Shown in pieces: positions 26,929 through 35,082 of a stretch of 39,951 bases of DNA. A model generated the notes under the pieces. That model saw only the letters and a list, made by a program, of their open reading frames with translations. It did no database searches and was not told where the DNA came from. Within the stretch, counting starts at the first letter, position 1. Each line of letters opens with the position of its first letter. The stretch is from positions 1 to 39,951 of the forward strand of contig CAXTTV010000022.1 in assembly GCA_964247295.1 (NCBI GenBank). The letters are read 5' to 3'. Source of the DNA: CAXTTV01 sp964247295. GTDB taxonomy: Bacteria > Chloroflexota > Ktedonobacteria > Ktedonobacterales > Ktedonobacteraceae. Both the position numbers and the translations under genes were made by a program.

Positions 26929-27789
26929 ATGAGTCGAAGAACTGGTAATGTGCACCTCTCGAAGCGTGTTTTGCACCTGTATCAACGGAACCAGCTCCTG
27001 TTAAACCGTCTGGAAGCAACGGCGGAGCCTCAGGCTCTGGTCTTGCCGGGATCACCAGAGCCGCGCGGAAGCATCATCGTTTTTCCCGGCTCTTTTAATC
27101 CTCCAACGATTGCGCATCTGGCTCTACTACAACAGGGGCGTCAGTTTGCTCGCGAGTATCGGCAGTTGAGGCCCAGGGATCAGCCCATCAGCATCTACGT
27201 GGCCTTTAGTAAACAGACAATTGATAAAGAGGGAGTGGAGCGTCCGCTCCTGCTGGACCGCCTGTACTGGATGCAGGTCTTGCTGAGACATCATCTGCCG
27301 GAAGTCGGACTGCTCCTTTTTAATCGAGGGCTCTATGTGGAACAGGCGCAGGCGATCTCCGCTCATTTCCCGAAAGTTCGGCGGCGACTCTTTTTGATGG
27401 GATACGACAAAGTTGTTCAGATCCTGGACCCTCGTTACTATCAGGATCGGGATGGCTCGCTGCGCCAGCTCTTTTCTCAGGCAGGGTTGCTGGTTGCTCC
27501 TCGTGGGCGGGCGAGTGCTGGAGATCTCCAGCAGCTTCTTGGGCAGCCGGAAAATCAACCATTTTCTTCCTCGATACAGGTGTTGCCCCTTGGGACCGCC
27601 TATCGAGATATCTCTTCAAGTAGGGTAAGATCGGGTGGCTCTGCTTATCAGCAAGAGGTTCCCCCCGAAATACGACGCTTTCTTCTCTATACTCGTGCGT
27701 ATGATCAACCTATCCAGGACTTTACAGGCCACAAGCGAGATATATATGCTACACGGATGCAGCAATTGCTGAGCCAGCTTTACTCTTAA
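26929..27789 (+). CDS. NadD-like nucleotidyltransferase family protein
   Basis: This 286-residue protein is of the nicotinate-mononucleotide adenylyltransferase/cytidylyltransferase fold. The nucleotide-binding motif is GSFNPPTIAH (about 51-60), equivalent to the GSFDPPHxGH of NadD with Thr in the first His position, and the C-terminal ISSSRVRSG matches the ISSTxIR motif. GYDKVVQILDPRYY occupies the place of the usual G-D-x2 segment. An N-terminal extension of about 45 residues is unusual. It may make NAD precursors, but the extension and the kinase/FHA neighbourhood leave room for another nucleotide-transfer role. The ribosome site is weak (AGGTG). Its stop overlaps that of the convergent FHA gene by four bases. 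Confidence 0.8.
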   Translation: MSRRTGNVHLSKRVLHLYQRNQLLLNRLEATAEPQALVLPGSPEPRGSIIVFPGSFNPPTIAHLALLQQGRQFAREYRQLRPRDQPISIYVAFSKQTIDKEGVERPLLLDRLYWMQVLLRHHLPEVGLLLFNRGLYVEQAQAISAHFPKVRRRLFLMGYDKVVQILDPRYYQDRDGSLRQLFSQAGLLVAPRGRASAGDLQQLLGQPENQPFSSSIQVLPLGTAYRDISSSRVRSGGSAYQQEVPPEIRRFLLYTRAYDQPIQDFTGHKRDIYATRMQQLLSQLYS

Positions 27790-28472
27790 GACATGCGGAA
27801 CGTCAGATGATTAGAGCCAATTTGAATAATATCTCCTGCTTGCAAATTATGTTGTCGAACCGGTTGGCCGTTAACGTACGTTCCCGTCGCCGAATTATTA
27901 TCGATCAGTTCATATATGCCATCGGTCACCTGACGGATCTTCGCATGAATGCGGCTGACCGCCAGATCTTCTAGAAAGATTGAACATTCGCGACTACGCC
28001 CGATTGTCATATCAGGTAGCAGATCAAATTGTCGGATTGAGCCGCGAGGGCTATTAAGATCCATGCGGCCAATCGCACTAGCATTTGGGTCTATTTTGCG
28101 GCTACGACTCAACTCTTTTCCCCGTGAAGAGGCCAGGGGGATAGGACGGGTCATCTCATTCGTAAAAAACGTCAGGACCGTACTTCCAAAGCGGATCTGA
28201 TCGCCATGTTGAAGTCGCTGTTCATGGATCGGCTGGTTATTTACAAAGCTATCCTGACTTCCATGATCATCGCAAAGATAATAGCATTCCTCGCGCCGGA
28301 CAATCCTGGCCTGTTTACGGTGGACCGTCACATCCTCCAGGAAAAGATCGCTCTCACGGCTACGTCCCAGTGTTGTACAATCCTTCCAAATTTCGACTCG
28401 CTTGCCAGCCTGTGGTCCTTGTTGTATGATCAAATATACCTCTGCTGGCTGATCATATTGTTCATGTTGCAT
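27786..28472 (-). CDS. Protein with two FHA domains
   Basis: This 228-residue protein is made of two forkhead-associated domains, modules that bind phosphothreonine peptides. FHA1 covers about 10-110 and FHA2 about 135-228. FHA2 has the full signature: TIGRSRE, AVSRIHA, and YVNGQPV. In FHA1 the GR is kept (TLGRSRE), but the SRxHA segment reads VHRKQA and the Asn-Gly reads NNQ, so phosphothreonine binding by FHA1 is doubtful. No membrane helix or signal peptide is present. It is a natural reader of the Thr kinases next to it, though that link is inferred from position only. Its last codons overlap the convergent NadD-like gene. Confidence 0.92.
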   Translation of the reverse strand: MQHEQYDQPAEVYLIIQQGPQAGKRVEIWKDCTTLGRSRESDLFLEDVTVHRKQARIVRREECYYLCDDHGSQDSFVNNQPIHEQRLQHGDQIRFGSTVLTFFTNEMTRPIPLASSRGKELSRSRKIDPNASAIGRMDLNSPRGSIRQFDLLPDMTIGRSRECSIFLEDLAVSRIHAKIRQVTDGIYELIDNNSATGTYVNGQPVRQHNLQAGDIIQIGSNHLTFRMS

Positions 28473-28682
28473 ATATCCTTTACTCTCCTACTCTCTCCAA
28501 ATTGCCAGGATCTGTTACTCCTCGTGAGAAGGTGATCGGCTTAAAGCATATTCTCCTGAATTCGTGTGTATCTCTATAGTAAGGTGTTCAGTTGAAGGTT
28601 GCAACCCACCCTTCAAGGATACAGCATTATTGTCCCTGTGCATAGAAATAAACATGCGTCACCACCTTTTCTCAGGTCTTGT

Positions 28683-28690
28683 GCTATGAT
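28683..28690 (+). promoter_or_regulatory. Extended -10 element upstream of the CocE-type hydrolase
   Basis: TGCTATGAT carries a TG one base before TATGAT (28685-28690), the extended -10 form that tolerates a poor -35. It lies about 75 bases ahead of the start at 28765. Confidence 0.35.
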
Positions 28691-28764
28691 ATTTGCGTTA
28701 CGCATGGCTGGCTGTGGTATTACAGCCTCAGTCTTTTTAGCCTTGAGACAAAGGAGAGAGTTGC

Positions 28765-30534
28765 ATGGCAATGCAGGTTAGTCAAGAGATTCTAATAGAT
28801 TTTGATGTTCCAGTGACCATGAGAGATGGGACTGTCTTGCGCGCCAATATCTATCGGCCCGCAAGAGATGGTCAGTGGCCGGTGCTATTGACGCGTCTAC
28901 CGTACGGTAAAGATTATCCTATTGGTTCTTCCACCCTGGACCCGGCCCAGATTGCCCGGAGGGGGTACGTAGTCATTATCCAGGATACACGGGGACGTTT
29001 TGCCTCTGAGGGGGATTGGAGCCCCATGCGGACTGAAGGGCCCGATGGCTATGATACGGTGGAGTGGGCTGCCTCTCTCCCCTACAGTACTGGCAGCGTT
29101 GGTATGTATGGGGCATCATATTTCGGTTTCACGCAATGGATAGCTGCGGTGCAGCAACCCCCATCCCTCAAAGCTATGGTTCCCTTTATCACTTGGAATG
29201 ATCCTCTCAATGGCAGTATGTATCGCGGCGGAGCCCTTGAATTGGGACTGAACGCGAGCTGGCTAATGAGCATGGGAATGGACGTATTGATGCGTCGCTA
29301 CCGTGAAAATCCTCAGGTGATGGGTGCAAGGCTCTATGGATTGGCGAAAGAGATTGATGCCTTGGGGACCCAGGGCTACTGGTCACTGCCCTTAAAAGAG
29401 TTCGGACCCTTAAAACGTCAAGACATCGCCCCAGAATTTTTTCAGCAGATTGCCCATCCCATGGATCGGGATATTAGTGATTACACAACAATCATGGGAA
29501 AGCACAAGGAAGTACAGGTTCCAACGCTCAATATTGGTGGGTGGTACGACATCTTTCTACAGGATACCCTGAGCAATTTTCAGATTATGCGTGAGCAGGG
29601 AACGACTCACGAGGCTAAGCAGGCCAAACTACTGATCGGTCCCTGGACGCATGGAGAGGCGGGCAACCGGATCGGCGAGATGAACTTTGGCATCGGCTCC
29701 ACTGGAGCGTTTCTGAATTATCAGACGGACCTTATGAGCTATCAAGTGCGCTGGTTTGAGCACTGGCTCAAAGGAAACGATACAGGTATGCTCAAAGAGG
29801 CACCCGTTAAACTTTTTGTGATGGGAGCGAACGCCTGGCGCGACGAACAAGAGTGGCCGCTGGCACGGGCTGTAGAAACCCGGTACTATCTCCACAGTCA
29901 GGGGCAGGCCAATACCCTCAATGGCAATGGCTTATTGAATGTTGAGGGTCCCGCGAGTGAGCCGGTGGATCGCTACAGCTATGACCCACAAAATCCAGTG
30001 ATAACACGTGGTGGAGCGCTGCTTCTACCACCAGAATATCCAGGAGGACCGTTTGATCAAAGATCAACAGAAAGTCGAGAGGATGTTTTAGTTTATAGCA
30101 CCCCGGAACTGACCGAGGCCATCGAGGTGACTGGCCCGATTACCGTTCATCTGTGGGCGATCTCCAGTGCCCCGGACACCGACTTCGTGGCGCGACTGGT
30201 CGATGTCCATCCTGATGGGTATGCGCAAAACCTCACGGATGGGATCATACGGGCGCGTTATCGCAATTTCGCGAAGGGGGAGCAGCCGGAGCATATTGAG
30301 CCGGGAAGGGCCTACAAATACGAGATTAACCTCTGGTCGACAAGCAATCTTTTTAAGCCGGAACATCGTATTCGACTGGACATTACCAGCAGTAACTTCC
30401 CGCGTTGGGACCGTAATCCGAATACCGGGCATGCTTTTGGAGAGGATGACGAACTGGTTGTGGCACAGCAGCAGATCTTGCACGACCATGAGCATTCATC
30501 GTATGTCGTGCTGCCAGTAATTCCCCAGTTCTGA
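28765..30534 (+). CDS. CocE/NonD family hydrolase
   Basis: This 589-residue alpha/beta hydrolase is of the X-Pro dipeptidyl-peptidase S15/CocE group, which includes cocaine esterase, glutaryl-7-ACA acylase and amino-ester hydrolases. The triad is Ser118 in GASYFG, Asp262 in GGWYDIF and His296 in GPWTHGE, in order and spacing close to CocE. An N-terminal MRDGTVLRANIYRP strand and a C-terminal jelly-roll domain from about residue 340 (VTGPITVHLWAISSAPDTDFVARL) complete the family layout. No signal peptide is visible, so it is probably cytosolic. AAGGAG precedes the start. It is a single gene facing a convergent kinase. The physiological ester or amide substrate is unknown. Confidence 0.93.
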   Translation: MAMQVSQEILIDFDVPVTMRDGTVLRANIYRPARDGQWPVLLTRLPYGKDYPIGSSTLDPAQIARRGYVVIIQDTRGRFASEGDWSPMRTEGPDGYDTVEWAASLPYSTGSVGMYGASYFGFTQWIAAVQQPPSLKAMVPFITWNDPLNGSMYRGGALELGLNASWLMSMGMDVLMRRYRENPQVMGARLYGLAKEIDALGTQGYWSLPLKEFGPLKRQDIAPEFFQQIAHPMDRDISDYTTIMGKHKEVQVPTLNIGGWYDIFLQDTLSNFQIMREQGTTHEAKQAKLLIGPWTHGEAGNRIGEMNFGIGSTGAFLNYQTDLMSYQVRWFEHWLKGNDTGMLKEAPVKLFVMGANAWRDEQEWPLARAVETRYYLHSQGQANTLNGNGLLNVEGPASEPVDRYSYDPQNPVITRGGALLLPPEYPGGPFDQRSTESREDVLVYSTPELTEAIEVTGPITVHLWAISSAPDTDFVARLVDVHPDGYAQNLTDGIIRARYRNFAKGEQPEHIEPGRAYKYEINLWSTSNLFKPEHRIRLDITSSNFPRWDRNPNTGHAFGEDDELVVAQQQILHDHEHSSYVVLPVIPQF

Positions 30535-30545
30535 CCAAATCAAAA

Positions 30546-30575
30546 GGCGTGGAAGCTCTATAACGGCTCCACGCC
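30546..30575 (-). terminator. Terminator between the hydrolase and the transmembrane kinase
   Basis: GGCGTGGA (30546-30553) pairs with TCCACGCC (30568-30575). On the minus strand the stem is followed by TTTTGATTT, fitting termination of the kinase gene. It also lies just after the plus-strand hydrolase stop. Confidence 0.65.
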
Positions 30576-30584
30576 GCCTCTATC

Positions 30585-32021
30585 CTAGAGCGGAGGGCTG
30601 TTCTGTGTAAGAAGGCCGAGGATCAGATGTGGGGCATGACTGAGATGGTGAGGCGGCTGATTCCAGAATACCGTTAGGATCAGCAGGCTAATAACAATAA
30701 GCAGTAGAATAGTAATGCCGATGATCGCGAGACTAAATGCTGGTGAGTAGCGGACCGCATGCAGGTCATCCGCTGATTTACTGTTCGTCTGTTTATTAAA
30801 AGAAGATGATGGGAAGCGATTGGCCCCGGTGGTTTTCTCCATCTGCGGCATCATTGTCTGGGCCGGTGGTGGAGTCTGGTCCACAGAGGAGTTACCTTCA
30901 AGGGTAGCCAGCTGAGCAACCATAATTCGATGGGGGCTCTCCCTGAAGTGTATTGGTTGTGGTGTACGAGCCTGAAGTGGTACAGGGCGCTCGATAGCAG
31001 GCAGCTCCAGCGTATTGACATAGCGTGGGCGAGGCCGGACGGCAGGAAGAGGATGGGAATGACGAGCATTAGCCATCATCAGCGTCTGTTCAAAAGCCTG
31101 AGCGAACCCCATAATATTCGAGTAGCGCTGTTCAGGTTTCTTCGAGAGAGCGTGTAGAAACACCTCATCGAGCTCACGTGGCAGCGTTGAATTATAAGCG
31201 CTGGGTGGGATAGGTTCGGTTCGGTGATGATGGTGATGGAGTTGGGAAGCAGTCCCTTCAAAGACCGCGCGTCCCGTCACCAACTGATACATCATAACCG
31301 CCAGAGCATACTGATCGGCTGCCGGGCCAACATGAACCGAATTTGCCTGAAGCGGATCATCAAACTGCTCTGGAGCCATATACAATGGTGTGCCGACCGA
31401 GCGATGCAGGGAACGGCCATTGCGATAGAACGCAGCCAGTCCAAAATCCGCCAATAGCAGATGGGGACGGCCATGTGGAAAGATCGTTTTCAGAGCAGGA
31501 AAAACGCCCTGTTTCAGCGAATTACGCTCCAACCGGATCAAGAAATTCGTTGGTTTAATATCTCGATGGATAATGCCCTGGTCGTGGGCACTCTGAAGCG
31601 CCGCAGCCGCCTGGGTCAGGTAGTAACTGGCCTCCTCTGCGGAGATAGGCCACGTAAAACCCATCTGCTGAGTTCGTCGTTGTAACCAGTTCCACAAAGA
31701 GCCTTCCGATATATACGGCATCACAAGGTAAGTAATGGGTGGCCCGCCGGGTTCAATAACTTCTTCGCCGAAATGGTATAGAGGAAGAATATGCTCATGT
31801 TCCAGTTCTGCGACGGCTTGCGCCTCTCGCTCGAACCGTTGTTGAGCCTGTCTTCCCTCGGGAGTATTGGGGACCGCACGCAGATCTCCACAGATCACCT
31901 TAATTGCAACCTTCCGCCCAATCCGCGCGTGTTGAGCCAGATAAATATCTCCCATACCACCACTCTCGGCGAGTCGTAGTAAACGGTACCCTCCGAGTGT
32001 TTTCCCCGCCAACATATTCAT
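30585..32021 (-). CDS. Transmembrane Ser/Thr protein kinase without a sensor domain
   Basis: This 478-residue kinase has a Hanks-type domain at about 10-310: KVAIKVI, HRDIKPTN with Asp154, DFG Asp192 and GTPLYMAPEQF. The HRD-DFG gap is about 18 residues longer than in the other kinases here, owing to an insertion after FLIRLERN. A Pro/Arg-rich juxtamembrane stretch of about 110 residues follows, then one membrane helix (about 428-452, ending LLIVISLLILTVFW) and a 25-residue outside tail with no recognisable domain. It thus looks like a membrane-tethered kinase whose input is a partner protein or dimerisation. A run of five natural His lies in the C-lobe. It has a terminator but no clear operon partner. 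Confidence 0.9.
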   Translation of the reverse strand: MNMLAGKTLGGYRLLRLAESGGMGDIYLAQHARIGRKVAIKVICGDLRAVPNTPEGRQAQQRFEREAQAVAELEHEHILPLYHFGEEVIEPGGPPITYLVMPYISEGSLWNWLQRRTQQMGFTWPISAEEASYYLTQAAAALQSAHDQGIIHRDIKPTNFLIRLERNSLKQGVFPALKTIFPHGRPHLLLADFGLAAFYRNGRSLHRSVGTPLYMAPEQFDDPLQANSVHVGPAADQYALAVMMYQLVTGRAVFEGTASQLHHHHHRTEPIPPSAYNSTLPRELDEVFLHALSKKPEQRYSNIMGFAQAFEQTLMMANARHSHPLPAVRPRPRYVNTLELPAIERPVPLQARTPQPIHFRESPHRIMVAQLATLEGNSSVDQTPPPAQTMMPQMEKTTGANRFPSSSFNKQTNSKSADDLHAVRYSPAFSLAIIGITILLLIVISLLILTVFWNQPPHHLSHAPHLILGLLTQNSPPL

Positions 32022-32212
32022 CTTACAATTGTCCTCGTAAAAAAGGGTGAGAGCGTTCTGCCAAAAGAAAGACCTCTTGCCAACCCTGGATACTAAATGC
32101 TTTCTTCCTATCTATCTACAGTATACAGCTTTGATAGAAGGATATGGCTGCTATATGAGAAAAACGTGCTACATCGTCGCTTTTTTCAGGACCCAGGAGT
32201 ACCTGTACTTTA

Positions 32213-33658
32213 TTACTGGTCTGCTAGTTGATCAAGTGCCTTCTGAATAAGCGTAGCAGATTCGGGCCTATTCGTCTGCATTTGCTGCAAAAATGGCTTA
32301 ATGGTACCAGGATCTTTGATCTCAACCAGGACCAAAATCACAATTTCCAGCGATTGTGCTGGTAGATCTCGCTCTTGCAACGCCTCTAGCAGGGCCGTAT
32401 TTCCGGTATCGCGCATCCATTGCTCTAACTCCGGCATCATGAGAAGTGCTTGGGTGATGGACTCAATGACTCTGGTATCAGAGATCTGATTGTGAGAGAT
32501 TTGTTGCCAATACAGTCCAAGCAATCTGCCGAGCGCGTGGAGAGCACTCGCGGTTTGCCAATGAGGAGATCGCCGAGCCGTTTCCAGCAGCAATTGAGTA
32601 AGTCTGGGGAGGTTGTGCGTTAATAGAAGTTCCTGGTTGGAGGTGCTTGTGACGTTTTGTTGCTGTTGAAAAACGTAGTAGCAGACCAGCGCAGCCTGTT
32701 GTGTAAGGCGTTCAGATGAGTTTTGTTGCAGATAATTTTCAAGAGGAAGGTAGCGGTAGATGGGATCGGCAATATAGTATTCGAGGCCACTGGCAAGTTC
32801 GAGGCCACTGGCAAGTACAATATCATTAAAATCGGAGCGATGAAGTTTTAAGCAGGCCTCAACCACATCTACCTTTGCCCAACCTGAAGCGGTCTTTAGA
32901 GCCTGAAGCAGGGCCTGTAGAGCTGCATTAGTCCCCAACCGCGCTAGAGATTGGGAGGCATAGAGTGAGTCATCTGGATGAGTTGCCAGTTGGCCAAGCA
33001 CTTCCGTAACCTCATTTGATCCGTTTTTTTGTCCAGAGCTGCCTCGACCGAAACCAAGCGCCTGTTTTTGTTGGTTTGGTGGAACAGATTTATAGTATCC
33101 TAGCATATAGAGGGAGACGCGGCGAGCGCGACCATCTGGTGTCTCGGCTGGATTTGTCCCCGAGGGAACCTGCTCATTCGTTGTTTGATCCAGAATCTGG
33201 AGCCAGACCGGGATGAGATTGCCGGCTCGGTCCGTTTCGAGCAGGGTTGTGCTAATAGCAGGTATCCACATCCATGATTGGATTGGACTCAGGTTTAGCA
33301 ACGGCTAGAGTTGATCAGCCGTTTTTTGAATAGAGGAGCCTCCCCAACGGAGATTGGTCAGCAATGGAGTTACTTTAGTTCGGACCTCACAGATCCTGCC
33401 TTTGATCGCCTCATCTTCAACTGAGAATGGCGTAAAGGGCAGGCGTACGGCAAGATGTTCGATGGTCGCGCGGTCACGTCTGGGAGAAAGCGTGAACTGG
33501 GGATTATCCGGACCGGCCATAGTAGCGGTAAGAGAAGGTGTGGACCCGGTGACTTCTGGAGTTTCACCGATTGCCATATCCCCTTCGGACAACCCCTCCG
33601 TTGCCGGGTTGTCATTGGAAAGTGAAGAACCAATTTGTTCGGGACCCGTCTCGGACAT
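32213..33658 (-). pseudogene. HEAT-like repeat protein interrupted by an in-frame TAG
   Basis: The start at 33658 has AAAGGAAG upstream and a strong promoter. The first 117 residues (acidic, low-complexity, then DRATIEHLAVRLPFTPFSVE) end at a TAG at 33305-33307. The same frame continues for 363 codons after the stop with helical-repeat sequence typical of HEAT/armadillo proteins (ASQSLARLGTNAALQALLQ, VDVVEACLKLH). The only nearby restart is a TTG at 33299-33301 with no ribosome site. A single base change to a sense codon would restore one protein of about 481 residues. An 18-bp tandem duplication (LASGLE twice) is also present. This could be a nonsense mutation, read-through, or two coupled genes. 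HEAT proteins usually act as scaffolds. Confidence 0.75.
32781..32816. repeat. Exact 18-bp tandem duplication within the HEAT-like gene
   Basis: TCGAGGCCACTGGCAAGT occurs twice back to back (32781-32798, 32799-32816). It adds six residues in frame. Confidence 0.95.
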
Positions 33659-33724
33659 AGCATCTTCCTTTGTTCAGGATACCTTAATCAATACTACTCT
33701 CAGGTCGGTGGAGAAATTAAGGTT

Positions 33725-33753
33725 ATTGTAGCGTGCGGATTTTGTCAGGTCAA
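33725..33753 (-). promoter_or_regulatory. Promoter of the HEAT-like gene
   Basis: On the minus strand, TTGACC (33748-33753) and TACAAT (33725-33730) are exactly 17 bases apart. The start codon is about 60 bases beyond the expected transcription start. Confidence 0.65.
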
Positions 33754-33877
33754 GTACCAGAAACACCTATTTCGCTGTAGCTTTGTAACTCTATAGAGTT
33801 TCAGGCGTAATTGTAAAGAAATCATCAAGACTGCGAGACCGAAAGCATACATCAGTGACGGTGATCAGGAGAGATCA

Positions 33878-34942
33878 ATGAGTAACCAGGATATGCAATT
33901 TGTGGACCCTGATTGGGAGCATCCACGCAAGCGGGGGGAAGAGATTCAGAACCCTCTTCAGGAAGAGTTTCGGCCTCAGCCGATCAATCGAGATGGACCA
34001 CAGCAATCGCAATGGAGTGCGCCACCTCCCCCAATGATGGAGCGTCCCTCGTATCCAGAAATGGGGCCGCAACAGGTGCCATTTCGTCCCTACATGGGGT
34101 GGCGACCTCAAGGGTATCAGATGCCGAGACAGCGCTCGCGTAAGCCCTGGGTGATCGTGGTAGCGATTGGCGTAATGATCATGTTTGGTATGGGGAGTTT
34201 TACCGGTAGACATGCCTATCCAGGTGATTTCAATGGTGGACGGCCTTACTCAGTCCCTCTCGTAACGAAATCAATTGCCGTCAGTGATCACCCCAAAGTT
34301 ATTATCCACAGTAATAATGGGCATATAACACTTCATGGTAGCAGCAACAGCAATCAGGTAAATATCTCTGGAACATCGTCCGCATCTGATAATACGAATA
34401 CTTTCGCTTATGATAAAACGAATAACAGTGTGACAATTAATGAATCCACCCAGGGCGGAGATAGACCAAATTTTAAGGGGAGAGATACCAACACTAATCT
34501 AGATATAGCCGTACCTCAGGATGCCGATGTGCAGATCAATGCCAGCGATGGACAGGTAGTGGTCAACGATGTCCAGGGCAAAATGGATATTCAGACAAAT
34601 ATAGGCCAGATCAATATGACAAACGTCCATCTGACTGACGGCTCTAGCTTAAAGACCGGAGCTGGTCAGATTACCTTTGATGGCTCAATTAATGCCAAAG
34701 GAACATACCAGTTTGAGTCAGATATGGGGACCATTGGGGTAACGTTGCCCAATAGTAGTACATTCACGGTGGATGCCCAGACGGAAGTTGGAAGTACACA
34801 TTCCGATTTCCCTGGGATTGTGTCAGGCCGGGAAGGGACAAGCAGCACCCTTAAAGGGACAGTCGGAAGTGATCCGCAGGCCGCAAAGGTGACGCTTAAA
34901 TCGCATGCCGGCGCTATTGAGTTACAGAGTTCGACTCGTTAG
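33878..34942 (+). CDS. Membrane-anchored DUF4097-like beta-repeat protein
   Basis: This is a 354-residue protein. Residues 1-88 are Pro/Gln/Arg-rich and presumably cytoplasmic. One membrane helix follows at about 89-108 (KPWVIVVAIGVMIMFGMGSF). The outer 240 residues consist of short beta strands of the DUF4097/putative adhesin type, with recurring units such as HSNNGHITLHGSS, DGQVVVNDVQGKMDIQTNIG and GAGQITFDGSINAKG. This fold is a right-handed beta-solenoid seen in many surface proteins of unknown role. AGGAGAG supports the start. It is divergent from the HEAT-like gene. The function could be envelope-stress sensing or adhesion; neither is shown by the sequence. Confidence 0.8.
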   Translation: MSNQDMQFVDPDWEHPRKRGEEIQNPLQEEFRPQPINRDGPQQSQWSAPPPPMMERPSYPEMGPQQVPFRPYMGWRPQGYQMPRQRSRKPWVIVVAIGVMIMFGMGSFTGRHAYPGDFNGGRPYSVPLVTKSIAVSDHPKVIIHSNNGHITLHGSSNSNQVNISGTSSASDNTNTFAYDKTNNSVTINESTQGGDRPNFKGRDTNTNLDIAVPQDADVQINASDGQVVVNDVQGKMDIQTNIGQINMTNVHLTDGSSLKTGAGQITFDGSINAKGTYQFESDMGTIGVTLPNSSTFTVDAQTEVGSTHSDFPGIVSGREGTSSTLKGTVGSDPQAAKVTLKSHAGAIELQSSTR

Positions 34943-35082
34943 CGAAAATTAGTATCAAAGAAACGACGGGTCGGTCAACATCAATGGTTTGACGCACTAA
35001 CAGATCATTAAAACGCCTCTTGCTTGTTGCAAACATTTCTATACTTAAAAAGGAGAAAGAAGCTTTACGCAAGAGGTAGGTT

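Noticed and set aside
31200..31260. Engineered His tag in the transmembrane kinase
   Set aside because: The five His codons are inside the kinase C-lobe with natural flanking sequence.
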